A stretch of DNA of 64,000 nucleotides from Iris pallida (lineage: Eukaryota > Streptophyta > Magnoliopsida > Asparagales > Iridaceae). This document shows, in pieces, positions 1 to 9,293 of this stretch. The translations under genes and the position numbers were made by a program. Position 1 is the stretch's first letter, and each line of letters begins with the position of its first letter. The stretch covers positions 3,670,982 to 3,734,981 of the forward strand of contig JANAVB010009599.1 of NCBI GenBank assembly GCA_029216955.1, written 5' to 3'. The notes below the pieces were generated by a model that was not told where the DNA came from, made no database searches, and was given only the letters and a program-made list of their open reading frames with translations.

Positions 1-433
1 CCGGAATCCCTGCCGCCTCTAGAATGGCCTCAGTATCCTGAAGCCACGCATCAGACGCAATAGCATCCTCTGTACCATAGAAGTACGGGGGATAGAGACG
101 CTTGAAGCTGCTCGCAGAATTGTAGACCTGAGTACCACCCCTCTCCAAAGCCGTCTGGACAGAATGGGTAAGAACATCGCTCTGGCGCTGTTGCGACGCC
201 ATGAAACCCCTCAACACATCCACCAGTGGTCGAACAACACCCTCTGGCTGCTCTGGCTGAACTGGTACTGCTAGTTGAACAGGCAGAATTGGCGACTCTG
301 CCCTTCGGTCTACCCTAGACTCTGCCCCTGAATGTTGAGGCTGAACATCCCGAACTGGAGGATCAGGCGGAAGCTGACCCGCCATAGCTGGAATCCGAAC
401 AAGCTGATCAGAAGGACCAGGAACGGTGCCCAT
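1..433 (-). CDS. Ty3-gypsy gag polyprotein, N-terminal part (runs off left edge)
   Basis: An open frame of 144 codons starts at the ATG at 433-431 and is still open at base 1. The protein begins MGTVPGPSDQLVRIP, continues with a Pro/Gln/Val-rich stretch, and from about residue 110 reads SFKRLYPPYFYGTEDAIASD followed by AWLQDTEAILEAAG. This matches the start of the gypsy-type retrotransposon gag domain, where a 'PP.F.G..D...A..WL...E.I' pattern is usual. The start lies 194 bases downstream (minus strand) of the LTR at 627-3542, the expected place for gag after a leader. No stop or frameshift is visible in this part, unlike the other elements of the window. Gag would form the nucleocapsid particle in the cytoplasm. 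Whether the rest of gag and pol is intact lies outside the window. Confidence 0.85.
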   Translation of the reverse strand, partial: MGTVPGPSDQLVRIPAMAGQLPPDPPVRDVQPQHSGAESRVDRRAESPILPVQLAVPVQPEQPEGVVRPLVDVLRGFMASQQRQSDVLTHSVQTALERGGTQVYNSASSFKRLYPPYFYGTEDAIASDAWLQDTEAILEAAGIP

Positions 434-626
434 GAAAGTTGAAGGACACAAGGATCAGGTCGAGGGAACAAGAAAGATCAACGATCAAAGCAGATATCAG
501 TTTCAATATCAAAGGTAGAGAGTAATACGAAGGATATCAATGGAGAAGAATTTGTGACTGAGATAACTACCAGCAACCCCCACATATCTGATAAATCAGA
601 CCTGTATGGCCCACCATTAAAACCTA
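434..626 (-). other. Leader between gypsy 5' LTR and gag
   Basis: Untranslated leader of the first gypsy element. Directly beside the LTR (603-626) it carries a motif, in element sense GGTTTTAATGGTGGGCCATA then CAGGTC, that recurs next to the LTRs of the two gypsy-type elements further right (41801-41827 and 50266-50292). The usual TGGTATCAGAGC primer site is not present at this spot. Confidence 0.6.
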
Positions 627-3542
627 TGTCACGCCCCAGAACCAGAATACTGGCAAGTAGGGACGGACAAGGCCAGCTACGTATACCAAAGTACTCCAGT
701 ACTCCGAAATAACGTATAAGCTGTATAGATGGGGGTTACTACTATAAGCCAACAGTCAGTCCTAGGTCAAAAATCCTAGATATTTCAATCACATTCAAGC
801 AGATAATGTACAAGGATATGATCATCAGGCATATAAGACAGTAAAACGTTCCAAACTATAATATATAGATGATCATGAAGCTAGTTATACAAAATGAAGA
901 ACTAGTAAGACTAAGTAATACATGATCATCTCTAGCTGCAGTCTAGAAATATAACATCATGTCTAAGCCCGTAGGCCAAATGTTAAGTCCAAAACACGAG
1001 CTAAACACGTGCTCGACGGCTAAACGCCTCAAAGAATATGTACATAAAAGAGTGGGTAAGAGAAAGAATACCCACTCAAGCACCCTGATGCTCCGGGTGG
1101 TCACCATCGAGTGGAAGGTCCGGAAGATCCTCGGGCTCCTCAACTAAATCTGGTCAATGTAAAACCAGTGGGGTCAGAACCCCAATAGCAAGTACCACAA
1201 AGGAAGCCAAACTATGAACTAAAACCAGCATGCTATTTGTAATATCTCTAAGATAAAGCAGTAAACGAGACTGGAATAATAAATTGGTACCACAGTGTAT
1301 ACGAAAGGAAACTGAGAACATGTAAGAAAATAGCAAGTAAATATGTAGAATAAACTGGACATGTGAGCATGAGGTGAAGCCAAGCATGTAGTAGGAAATA
1401 GTATGTTAAGGAAATGACATGAAACTAAGTACTGAAATAAGATAAACTGGACAAGCCTAGACTAGATAGGAAATGGACTCCATCCATCAATCACGGCCAA
1501 GCAATGAGTACGGCTTGCTAACTAGGGTTGTCATAATCCTAATTACTAACATATGCAAGTTTGAGAAATCCAATTCCAGTTACCTACCCTGCAGACTATC
1601 CGATTGATCCAAGCCAAAAGAAAAACAAGTATAGCAGACACACTGCAGTCAGATACATATGTCCTAAAGAAGTGCCCCACTCGATGGTGTGCTGAAAGAG
1701 TGCTAACACGACAGATAGTTCCAAATTCCTAGTAGATATATATATAAGACCGGGAAACAAGGGGTGCAGGTAACCGGAAAAATCTTACCTCCCTATGATC
1801 TAAATAATCAAGCTAGTTGTATAGTTCCTAACATATTCATTAGGATTCCGGGTGTGGCATTCCACCGAATCCATCCTAGGCATGAGACATGCGAGACTGG
1901 ACAAGACAAGCAAGATTGTGCACTACAACAAGCCACAAGAAGACATGGCAATATCAAGATAAGAGTGCGCTACGACGAGCCACTATCAAGGAGCTAGACA
2001 TGTACTGGAATCAAGAGTGCGCCATGACAAACCACTATCAAGCTAGTTAGGAAAAGACATGTACAAGAGTGCACCACGACGGGTCACTATCAAGTAAATA
2101 TTGGACATGGTATAGACTGTAAAGGACAATAAATCTGGAAGGGCATAGCAATACATAGCGAGTATAGAGAACATATGAACATAAGCTAGTGTCAAGTGTA
2201 TATTGGGTATACAATCATTCTCTAAGTATACAAGGTCATCTAATCATGTTAAGAATTCATTACAATCGAATAAAATATCAAAAACGGACAGAAACGGACA
2301 GAAACGGGCAAAAACAGACAAAAACAGTCTAACCGGATCATCCGGCGGATTACTGCGGATTTTTCGAAGTGTCACAGCAAGTTGAGTAGTGCAAGTCCGG
2401 ATTTTTCGATGGATTTTTGCGGATTTCCGACGGATTTTCTGAACCGTCACAGAAAGTTGATTCTTGAAAACTCAAAACTTGTTTCGGCCATAAAAATCTC
2501 GTTTTAAATCGAAATTCGGATTTTCAAAAGTCAAAATCGCATGAAATTTAATTCCCTACAACATGGGAGTATTAGTTTTCACAAATTCAAAGATTTGATA
2601 GATCAATACCTCAAAATACTTCAAAAATAGGTTTTCGGGAAACCGAAACGGGTTCCGATTTCCACCAAACTCAAAATCTATGTATACAAGCTTGGTGAGG
2701 ACCTCATATATGCATATGTGACTAGGATCCCTGATGGTAAAACCAGTATCATTCTTGATATCAAGTTTTCTACTAAGTCAATATTGGATTTTAACAGAAA
2801 ATCAAATCCTAGTTGTAACGAAATTTAGAAACATGCATATAGACGAGAATCACAAGAAAAAATATTCTTAACAAATTGAGTTTAAAACAATTCTAAGCAT
2901 TTAATACCAAGGAAAACAAAAATGACAACAAAACAATATTGTTCATGAATTTGGCAAGATGTACTTGCCTAGGTTAAGCTCCAAGCCTAATCTTCTACTC
3001 CCCCTCCTAAGGGGTTAGACACCACACCCAAGCCTCAAGGCCAAGCTCTTGGCAAGCTCCAAAGGGGAGAGAAGAGAAGAAGAAATCAAGAGAGAGTAAA
3101 AGAATGAAAAGAGAGGAGAAAGAATGAAAGGGTATATATAGAAGGGGGAATTAATTTTGACCATTAGATGGTGATCCATGTCAAAATCTAAGTCAATCAT
3201 GGCCATTCAAACAAAACCAAATATCCATTGGATAAAAGGGTGCATCTGTACTATTCACGAAAATATCTAAACACTATTCATCAAAATATCTAAAGTACTA
3301 TTCACAAAAATATCGGAAACACTATTCATGAAAATATCTGAAATCGAAAATATCTAAAATGTGGAATATCTGCCCGGACGGTATGCCGTCGGTATACACC
3401 GGTATACTGGCGGTATGACGGTCAAGGAGAAAATCTATAAGTTGAGAAAAATTTAAAGTGTTCCGAAAACCAAGAAAATACGAAATACACTGCAAAATAC
3501 GTATTCGTATATAAATATCGATACTGTGAGACGAGTCTCACA
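627..3542 (-). mobile_element. 5' LTR of Ty3-gypsy element (gag at left edge)
   Basis: On the plus strand the block begins TGTCACGCCCC at 627 and ends GTCTCACA at 3542. In element sense it therefore starts TGTGAGACTCG and ends GGGGCGTGACA, giving TG...CA ends. The position of gag (433-1) fixes the orientation and makes this the 5' LTR, 2,916 bp long. Inside are a TCCGGCGGAT-type repeat block (about 2325-2450), a four-fold ACTATTCA-type tandem repeat (about 3249-3350) and a CGGTATAC palindrome cluster (about 3377-3420). The 3' LTR is outside the window, so the TSD cannot be tested. Short ORFs inside are not genes. Confidence 0.75.
3249..3350. repeat. Four tandem ~25-bp ACTATTCA..AAAATATC repeats in gypsy LTR
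   Basis: Four imperfect units of roughly 24-26 bp follow the pattern ACTATTCAYNAAAATATC then a short purine-rich spacer. The array sits near the distal end of the LTR, which in element sense is the beginning of U3, a common place for enhancer-like repeats. This is a position argument only. Confidence 0.7.
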
Positions 3543-3544
3543 TC

Positions 3545-3952
3545 AAGCCATATATAAATTTTCTCGGCCGGCACCTAGGAGAAGTTAATGTAATGGCCAT
3601 GAAAGTTCTCCCTAATGATTTTTCCAAGTTCCGGGGTAGCAGTAGCAGGAAAAAACTTTCAAAATTATGAATAACAACAGCTTATCTAATTGAATAAAAA
3701 ACATATGAAATGACATTAAATTTTAAACCATAATTACTTACAGCTCGTTGGTAAGGGGCCAAAGCTCCTGTCTGAACTGGTCGTACCGCTGCTCTGGTTG
3801 TGTCGGAGGGCAACCCGGTCGAAAAATATACCGACCACTAGCATCATACTCTAAGTCCAGATACTTTGGGACCCATCCTGTAGCTTGCCAGGGTATCTGG
3901 TGGACGAACAGACAATAGGGTGGTAGGATATCCATCCGAGAACTCTAACTAG
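3545..3952 (-). pseudogene. Exon-like relic of an unrecognised plant protein
   Basis: On the minus strand, 3952-3744 reads as an exon: an AG acceptor candidate near 3953, an open frame including PPYCLFVHQIPWQATGWVPK and YLDLEYDASGRYIFRPGCPP, ending ...LWPLTNE at a strong donor (GTAAGT at about 3744-3739). The composition looks like a folded protein, not low-complexity noise. A second short frame at about 3640-3565 reads PATATPELGKIIRENFHGHY before a stop. The two do not join in phase through the obvious splice sites, so either the splice choice is wrong or the gene is broken. The gypsy LTR ends just beyond it at 3542. I do not recognise the family. Confidence 0.35.
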
Positions 3953-5000
3953 TACAATAATATTATCATTTTCTCTAGCACGAAAACCTATTTATCTCAT
4001 TCTTTCAAGTCATTGGTAACAACAAATTGTCGTCAATACCTTCTTAAATCGGTTTCTGTTTTAGTATAATTGCTCAGGTAGAATTGTACACTAGAAAAGA
4101 GTGTTGGATCCATGCATCATCATTGCCAAGTGTGGAAAGGGACATAAATAAAGAAGTATATGGGTGCTCGTAACACTACCCGAAATTCATTATAGCATAG
4201 ATAGCGATCGTATGTTCATAACAAATGTAGTATCTGAAGGATATAACAGGAAAAGATGAACCCACATAATGTAAATGTTAAGACATATAGTGATGGGTTA
4301 TGGTATCATCATTGCCAGGGGGGTGCAAAGGGGTGGGGGCCGGGGGACAGTCAATGTTATTTACGGCTGCATGATCTCTACCTCGCCAGTCAAATGGCTG
4401 CTAAGGTTATGTCTCGACGTTATTGTTATAGATTGTGGGTATATATATACATACGGCTGATACTCTATATTTGATCTATATCCTACGGACACTAGCTGAA
4501 ACACACTATCTATATCTCTAAAGTCCCATTCAAACAGTTTACTGGCATTGAAGTATCGTACCTATTGACAACCAATACTTATCTCAAGTCTTAACTATGT
4601 TTCCCTTGACGAAGTCTTGAATACTAGTCTTGAATACTTCTTTAACCACATAGGCCTATATGAACTAAGCTGGAATCTCGATTGCATTTTGTTTCATACA
4701 AAGTCTGAGTCGTTCAAACCTGAAGTCTTACGTATCATATTTCAGAAGTGAAGTTAAACTGAAATTGTCTTATTTCATTACTGGAAGACGAAGTAGTAGT
4801 AGTAATCTAAAACTGAAGTATTCATGAGTATTGTTTTCTTAGCAATAAGCTTGATTGACGTAGTCATAGTTTATGACCTGAATGTAAAGTAGTACGAGTT
4901 TAGAGCCATGACTTATGAGTTATAATCAAGGATATCACGATACAAGCTTCATAGTTCATCCTCTATGTTTGGAGTCGGCTGTTTGAATCCTTTTCCTCCT
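3953..5000. other. Intergenic or intronic DNA, no feature recognised
   Basis: AT-rich sequence with no convincing coding frame. A G-rich stretch lies near 4317-4350. Short ORFs here have no recognisable motif. It may be part of a large intron of a host gene, but nothing in the sequence shows this. Confidence 0.5.
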
Positions 5001-5036
5001 TTCAGCTGAATTAAGGGTCATGCCCTCCGTAACACT
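5001..5036. repeat. 36-bp direct repeat, left copy
   Basis: Begins TTCAGCTGAATTAAGGG and ends CCGTAACACT. It is repeated with one mismatch at 6039-6074. The pair brackets the TRIM plus 126 bp of extra sequence. It is far longer than a retroelement TSD (4-6 bp), so it reflects a tandem duplication or repair event. Confidence 0.85.
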
Positions 5037-5255
5037 TGTTGGGAACGCGGTGTGACACGAATCGGAGTTGGTCCATGAGGTGCGATATTGAATTGAGCAT
5101 ATATGCCTTAAAAGAGAATTCTCATATAAGGCCTGAACCAATCCCAATTATCTACACCACATGATCCTACCTCCTAACCGATGTGGGGACTAAATTACCA
5201 ACTCCATTTTCACCCCCATTTGAGCGCACAACCGGAAACGAGATACAATCCAACA
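5037..5255 (-). repeat. TRIM 3' LTR
   Basis: A 219-bp LTR, plus strand TGTTGGGAACGCGG to AATCCAACA. It differs from the partner at 5694-5912 by scattered substitutions and small gaps, so the insertion is not recent. Confidence 0.8.
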
Positions 5256-5679
5256 ATCTCCACCTTAGCTCGTTTTCGCTGACCGAGAAACCTAGCACAC
5301 CCAGCTACCATTTGTTCGTTCCCGTTTAGCACACCCGGTTACCATTTGCTCGTTTCCGCTAACCGAACAACCTTAGCACACTCCGTCTACCTTTGCTCGT
5401 TTTCGCCAGCCGAGCACCTAGGAGATTAAACATATTGTCATTTCGATCCGTTCGACCACAGAACCAAGCCTGACACGTTCATCCACACCACAATTGTGTG
5501 CCAATCACAAAGCCTTGCTCCACCTTGGGCTCATCAAACCCACCTTTGAATTCAATTCTTGTAATTGATGCTCCTACTCCACCTTGAGAAGAGTCCATAT
5601 ATTCAATTATACACATAAACGTTCAGCACCATCTGCCTCGAACCAATTAGAGCCGTCCAAACTAGCCCCGAAACCATGG

Positions 5680-5691
5680 GCTCTGATACCA
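5680..5691 (-). promoter_or_regulatory. tRNA-iMet primer-binding site of TRIM
   Basis: Minus strand TGGTATCAGAGC, two bases from the end of the LTR at 5694-5912. It is an exact match to the complement of the plant initiator tRNA 3' end. Confidence 0.85.
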
Positions 5692-5693
5692 CT

Positions 5694-5912
5694 TGTTGGG
5701 AATGCGGTGTGATCCGAACCGGAGTTGGCCCATGAGGTGCGATATTGAATTGGGCTCATATGCCTTAAAAGAGAATTTTCATGTAAGGCCTGAACCAATC
5801 TCAATTATCTACACCACATAATCCCACCTCCTAACCGATGTGGGACTAAATTACCAACTCCATTGTCACCCCCCATTTGAGCACGCAACCGAAAACAGGA
5901 TACAATCCAACA
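5694..5912 (-). repeat. TRIM 5' LTR
   Basis: A 219-bp LTR, plus strand TGTTGGGAATGCGG to AATCCAACA. Primer sites face outward on both sides (5680-5691 minus, 5915-5926 plus), which a single element does not explain. Confidence 0.8.
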
Positions 5913-5914
5913 AT

Positions 5915-5926
5915 TGGTATCAGAGC
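5915..5926 (+). promoter_or_regulatory. Second tRNA-iMet primer-binding site, plus strand
   Basis: TGGTATCAGAGC lies two bases beyond the TRIM LTR on the plus strand. It would be the primer site of an element in the opposite orientation that shares this LTR. No matching internal region or third LTR is seen before the 36-bp repeat at 6039. Confidence 0.75.
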
Positions 5927-6038
5927 TTTGGGGGTTCTGGCAACCACGTAATTTCATTTGAGTTATTAAATGTTGTAATTTGTCCAGATGAAGTACGTCA
6001 CCGCCATATACTTGTCTTCATCTTGTGCTAGGTGTCCC

Positions 6039-6074
6039 TTCAGCTGAATTAAGGGTCATGCCCACCGTAACACT
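6039..6074. repeat. 36-bp direct repeat, right copy
   Basis: Copy of 5001-5036 with one mismatch (A for T near the middle). It marks the right edge of the duplicated or inserted TRIM segment. Confidence 0.85.
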
Positions 6075-7308
6075 AACAAAAGGTAATCTGTGTGTGCTAC
6101 CTAAATCAAACAAGGATATCAAGATGTGGATGCTTTGAGGAGTAATGGTGAACTACGAGGATTTATTGAGTTACAATATATCAATATATATGTAGGGGTT
6201 TTCTGATGCAAGGTTTTCCATGCTAGTTATTAAACTAAAACTGGAACTTAGGTTGTAGGGTTATAGTATACGCGAAAATGGAAGAGGGTGAATAGTAGTT
6301 TAGGTTAACTGTAAAACTTTTTCATTGTACTTAACCTAAACCCTATAAAGTCTATATATGCTAATTAACTCAAAATAGGAACTTCAATTTTATTTTGTAT
6401 TGGAGTATCATCTAAGTTGTGGTTTCTAATTACCCGTTCATGAATATTTTCCTTTGAATGAACATGATGGTGTATGTTTGTCTTAGTTACCATGACATCA
6501 ACATATACAAACTTAATTTCTCTTACTAATATATAATCCCTAGTCAAATAAAACTTGGTCTTTATATATGCAATCCAAAACCCACCATCTCCTCTCACAA
6601 CTACCCCTTCGTTCTCTCTCACTCGAGATGCTCATAATCAGCACAAAATTGTGCATGATTTATTCCAAATAAGAGGTTAGATGGAAGATGAGTATAGGAT
6701 ATATGGTCCAATAGTACATGTCGAGAAATAGATGTTGAGGCCCCAATCCGGCTCATCAACTGCAGGCTTTCTTGGCTTTCATTTTCAGCTTTCTCTCAAT
6801 AATACACCTAGGTCCTTCATTCAATTTTGCTTAAGCTGTAAGACCAGTAGCCATGTTGCATCTAATAAAGCCCAATATGGCATGACGACAGATGCCAGTT
6901 CCAGTTGTGAAATTCAAAAGAAAAATTATAATTTCAAACAGATGGAGTTTTTAATCTGAATGATATCCAACACCATGATAAGCGTGTCCAATTTTGGTGG
7001 TGTCCTGTCTGGGTCAGACCCCAGAGTGTCCACAGCAAATTCGTGTCCATCTATGTTCGTTGGGTCTGACCCCGAAGTTCGAGGAGTCGAGAGATCGAGG
7101 ACACAGTGGGAGGGATCACAGATGAGGACGAGTATGGGGCACATCCGAGGATCTCGGACACGGACGAGGAGGAGGCACGTCGGAGGCGAAAACGGGCACG
7201 TCGAGGGAGCACGGGCACGTCGGATGAGAACGGGCACGTCGGAGGAGTTCTCGATCGAGAGATGAGAGAGGCTCTGTCGATCGGCCGCCTTCTTTTATAA
7301 TTATTGCA
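6075..7308. other. Non-coding DNA with a GC-rich repeated stretch
   Basis: No gene recognised. From about 7125 to 7260 a GC-rich stretch repeats a short GGGCACGTCGG-like word at roughly 20-base spacing, giving Arg-rich ORFs on the plus strand and Ser/Pro-rich ones on the minus strand. These overlap in several frames and are read as low-complexity artefacts. Confidence 0.5.
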
Positions 7309-7449
7309 CACTACCGGGCGACGGACATGTGACGCCTATGTCCGTCACGTAAAATATAATCGCCACCTGGCGTCATTGGCTCGTCGCATAATTTTTCCAC
7401 ATTTCCGCAGTTAGCCGTGTAAACTGGTAACGTCTTGGCAACTACCCGG
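7309..7449. mobile_element. CACTA-like element, left part (split by copia insertion)
   Basis: Starts CACTACCGGGCGACGG and carries GACG/CGTC-rich words similar to CACTA subterminal repeats. The right part follows the copia element at 18098-18257 and ends TTTTAGTAGTG, which reads CACTACTAAAA in reverse. Together they make about 300 bp, a possible miniature CACTA element. The flanking triplets (GCA and GGT) do not match as a TSD, so the exact ends are uncertain. Confidence 0.45.
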
Positions 7450-8510
7450 TGTTAGTATTTGGCCTTAGAAACTAGCAAAATAGTCCCACATTGCCTAGGT
7501 CAAATGGCTTGTATCTCTATATATAAGCTTTGCTTGTATTTAGAGATACACATGTGGTGTGGAGAGGCACATGGGTGCCTTGTAGGGGTGTTTTTCTAGT
7601 GGAAAGAAGGCTAACTCAACAATGAAGCATTAATGTTTTTTCTCATGCTCTTGGAATTTATTCCTTTGTAGCTAAGTCCCGTAGGGACTTAGCGACTCGG
7701 ACTCGGACTTATGAGAGGTAATGTGGGATTTTGTTGGCACACGACCAGTTGGTGCGGCCAGATGGTACGGCCTGATGGCACTGCCCGATGGCGCGACAGT
7801 TGGCGCAGCAGTTTGCGCGCAGTGCGTGCAGCACACACTATGCGCATTGTGTGCGAGTGTGCGTGGGCGCAGTTGCGCAGTTAGCGCAAATGGCGCGCGC
7901 TGTGTGACAATTAACACAGTCGTGTCTGTGCATGATTTGAACGGTTACGAAACGTTTAGAAACGGTTCTTCCCACGTCCCGAACATTTTGCATACTGGAC
8001 GGTTACTGCGCGCACCTATATAAGTTCCTCTCTTCTCTCTCAGACTACTAGTTGTTCAGTACACTTTCCTTACGAAATTCGACAGAGAGCAGAGAAGACA
8101 GAAACAGTGCCAGAGTTCTGTTCATCCGAGGAGTCAGAAGAGCAGGGTATTCCAAAGTTCTTTTTCTTTTTCGAACTTGTTTGTTCCTGGAAGATATTCG
8201 TGTGGGGGTAAATCTAGCCTTGAGCACCGGTGATCTGTCACCCCAGCAGGCCGTTCTTTTTTTCATCTCTACTTTTGTTCATTTCTTCTTCTATTCATCC
8301 ACTTGTATCTCGTTTTGAACGAGATCTCTGATCTAATCAGAAAACATACTGTGGGTTTTTATCGCTGCTGCAATGAAATTATTTGTGCCTTACTCGAAGT
8401 ATTGTATCTGATTTTGTTTCTCTGAATCCTTCAGGATCTCAGTTGTGCACCTTCTTCGAAGTGTTGCCAAATTCTGTTTTTTATCTTAAAATCACACCCC
8501 GAGATTAACA
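7450..8510 (+). repeat. copia 5' LTR
   Basis: Starts TGTTAGTATTTGGCC and ends GAGATTAACA. The region before the TATA box (8017) is rich in GCGC words. Length is 1,061 bp, shorter than LTR2 (1,240 bp), mainly because of a hexanucleotide array and an extra GC-rich block in LTR2. Confidence 0.9.
8017..8024 (+). promoter_or_regulatory. TATA box of copia 5' LTR
   Basis: TATATAAG follows a GC-rich stretch and precedes a CT-rich stretch (TCCTCTCTTCTCTCTC), a typical plant core-promoter layout. The same arrangement occurs in LTR2 at 17608. Confidence 0.65.
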
Positions 8511-8533
8511 ATCTCAAAGCTAGAATTTACAAG

Positions 8534-9293
8534 ATGGAAAACTCTCGTGTTGCACTCATCGATCCTAACTTTAGCAAGTTAGAGAAATTCGATGGAGAGC
8601 ACTACCAAATCTGGAAGAGGAAGGTTAGCCTCATATCTTCAACTCGTGGACGTCGACCACATGTTAACTAAGGAAGAACAAAAGGTTCCAAAAAGTGGGT
8701 CTACGGCCGCGATTGCTGCTGCTACAGCCAAACAATCCAAATGGAAGAGGGAAAATAGCCTTCGTAGGCTTCTGATCCTCAATCCTATGGAGGACTCTCT
8801 GGCAGAATCTTACTCTAAAAAGACCAGTGCTTGAGAGATATGGGAATATTTGGAGAAATTGTATGAAGATGACAAGAACAGGAGCAAGATATTTATCGTA
8901 GAGAAATATCACAAATGACTCTTTGAAGATGAGAAGACGATGCTGTCGCAGGTGAAGGAATTCCTGAAGCTGTCTCAGAAATTGGAAGATGAGGAGATGT
9001 CCATCAACGACAAGTTCGTTGTTGGAGGGATCGTCTCTGTGTCCCGCTGGATGGAGCAAATTCTATGCAAATATGCATAGGAAGAAACTGGTGATCAGTC
9101 TGGAAGATCTTCTGCAAGAAATTTATATTGAGGTCCAGATGAGGGCTCAACTGAAGGTGGACGCTCTATCCAAACAGATGGCTAAGGACAATTTAGTCCA
9201 CACGAAGGAATCTAAGGGAAGGCAGGCGGTTTTCCACCACAAGAAAAAGGACCTCACTAATCTGAAAGTGAAGGAGACTTCTTTCAAGCAATA
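8534..9293 (+). pseudogene. copia gag (UBN2-type), frameshifted
   Basis: The first ATG (8534) lies 24 bases after the LTR and reads MENSRVALIDPNFSKLEKFD then GEHYQIWKRKV, the usual start of a copia gag. The frame closes at about 8670 after a +1 shift. The neighbouring frame continues with YLQLVDVDHMLTKEEQ and KWKRENSLRRLLILNPMEDS, the capsid-like domain, up to a TGA at about 8832. The rest (IWEYLEKLYEDDKNRSKIF onward) carries one more stop and one more shift. Gag would package element RNA. At least two frameshifts and two stops are visible, so no full protein can be made. Confidence 0.8.

Larger units (their letters stand above)
5037..5912 (-). mobile_element. TRIM (terminal-repeat retrotransposon in miniature)
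   Basis: Two similar 219-bp direct repeats (5037-5255 and 5694-5912), each with TGTTGG...CCAACA ends, flank 438 bp of non-coding DNA. In minus-strand sense the 5' LTR (5912-5694) is followed after two bases by TGGTATCAGAGC (5691-5680), a perfect tRNA-iMet primer-binding site. The internal region ends in a purine-rich tract, AAGGTGGAGAT, just before the second LTR. The total of 876 bp with no ORF is typical of a TRIM, which must borrow proteins from other elements. The flanks (CACT to the left, ATTGG to the right) do not form a TSD, and a second primer site lies outside the element at 5915. Confidence 0.8.

Noticed and set aside
7051..7311. Arg/Ser-rich ORFs around 7100-7300
   Set aside because: Short repeated word gives open frames on both strands; no domain or start context.
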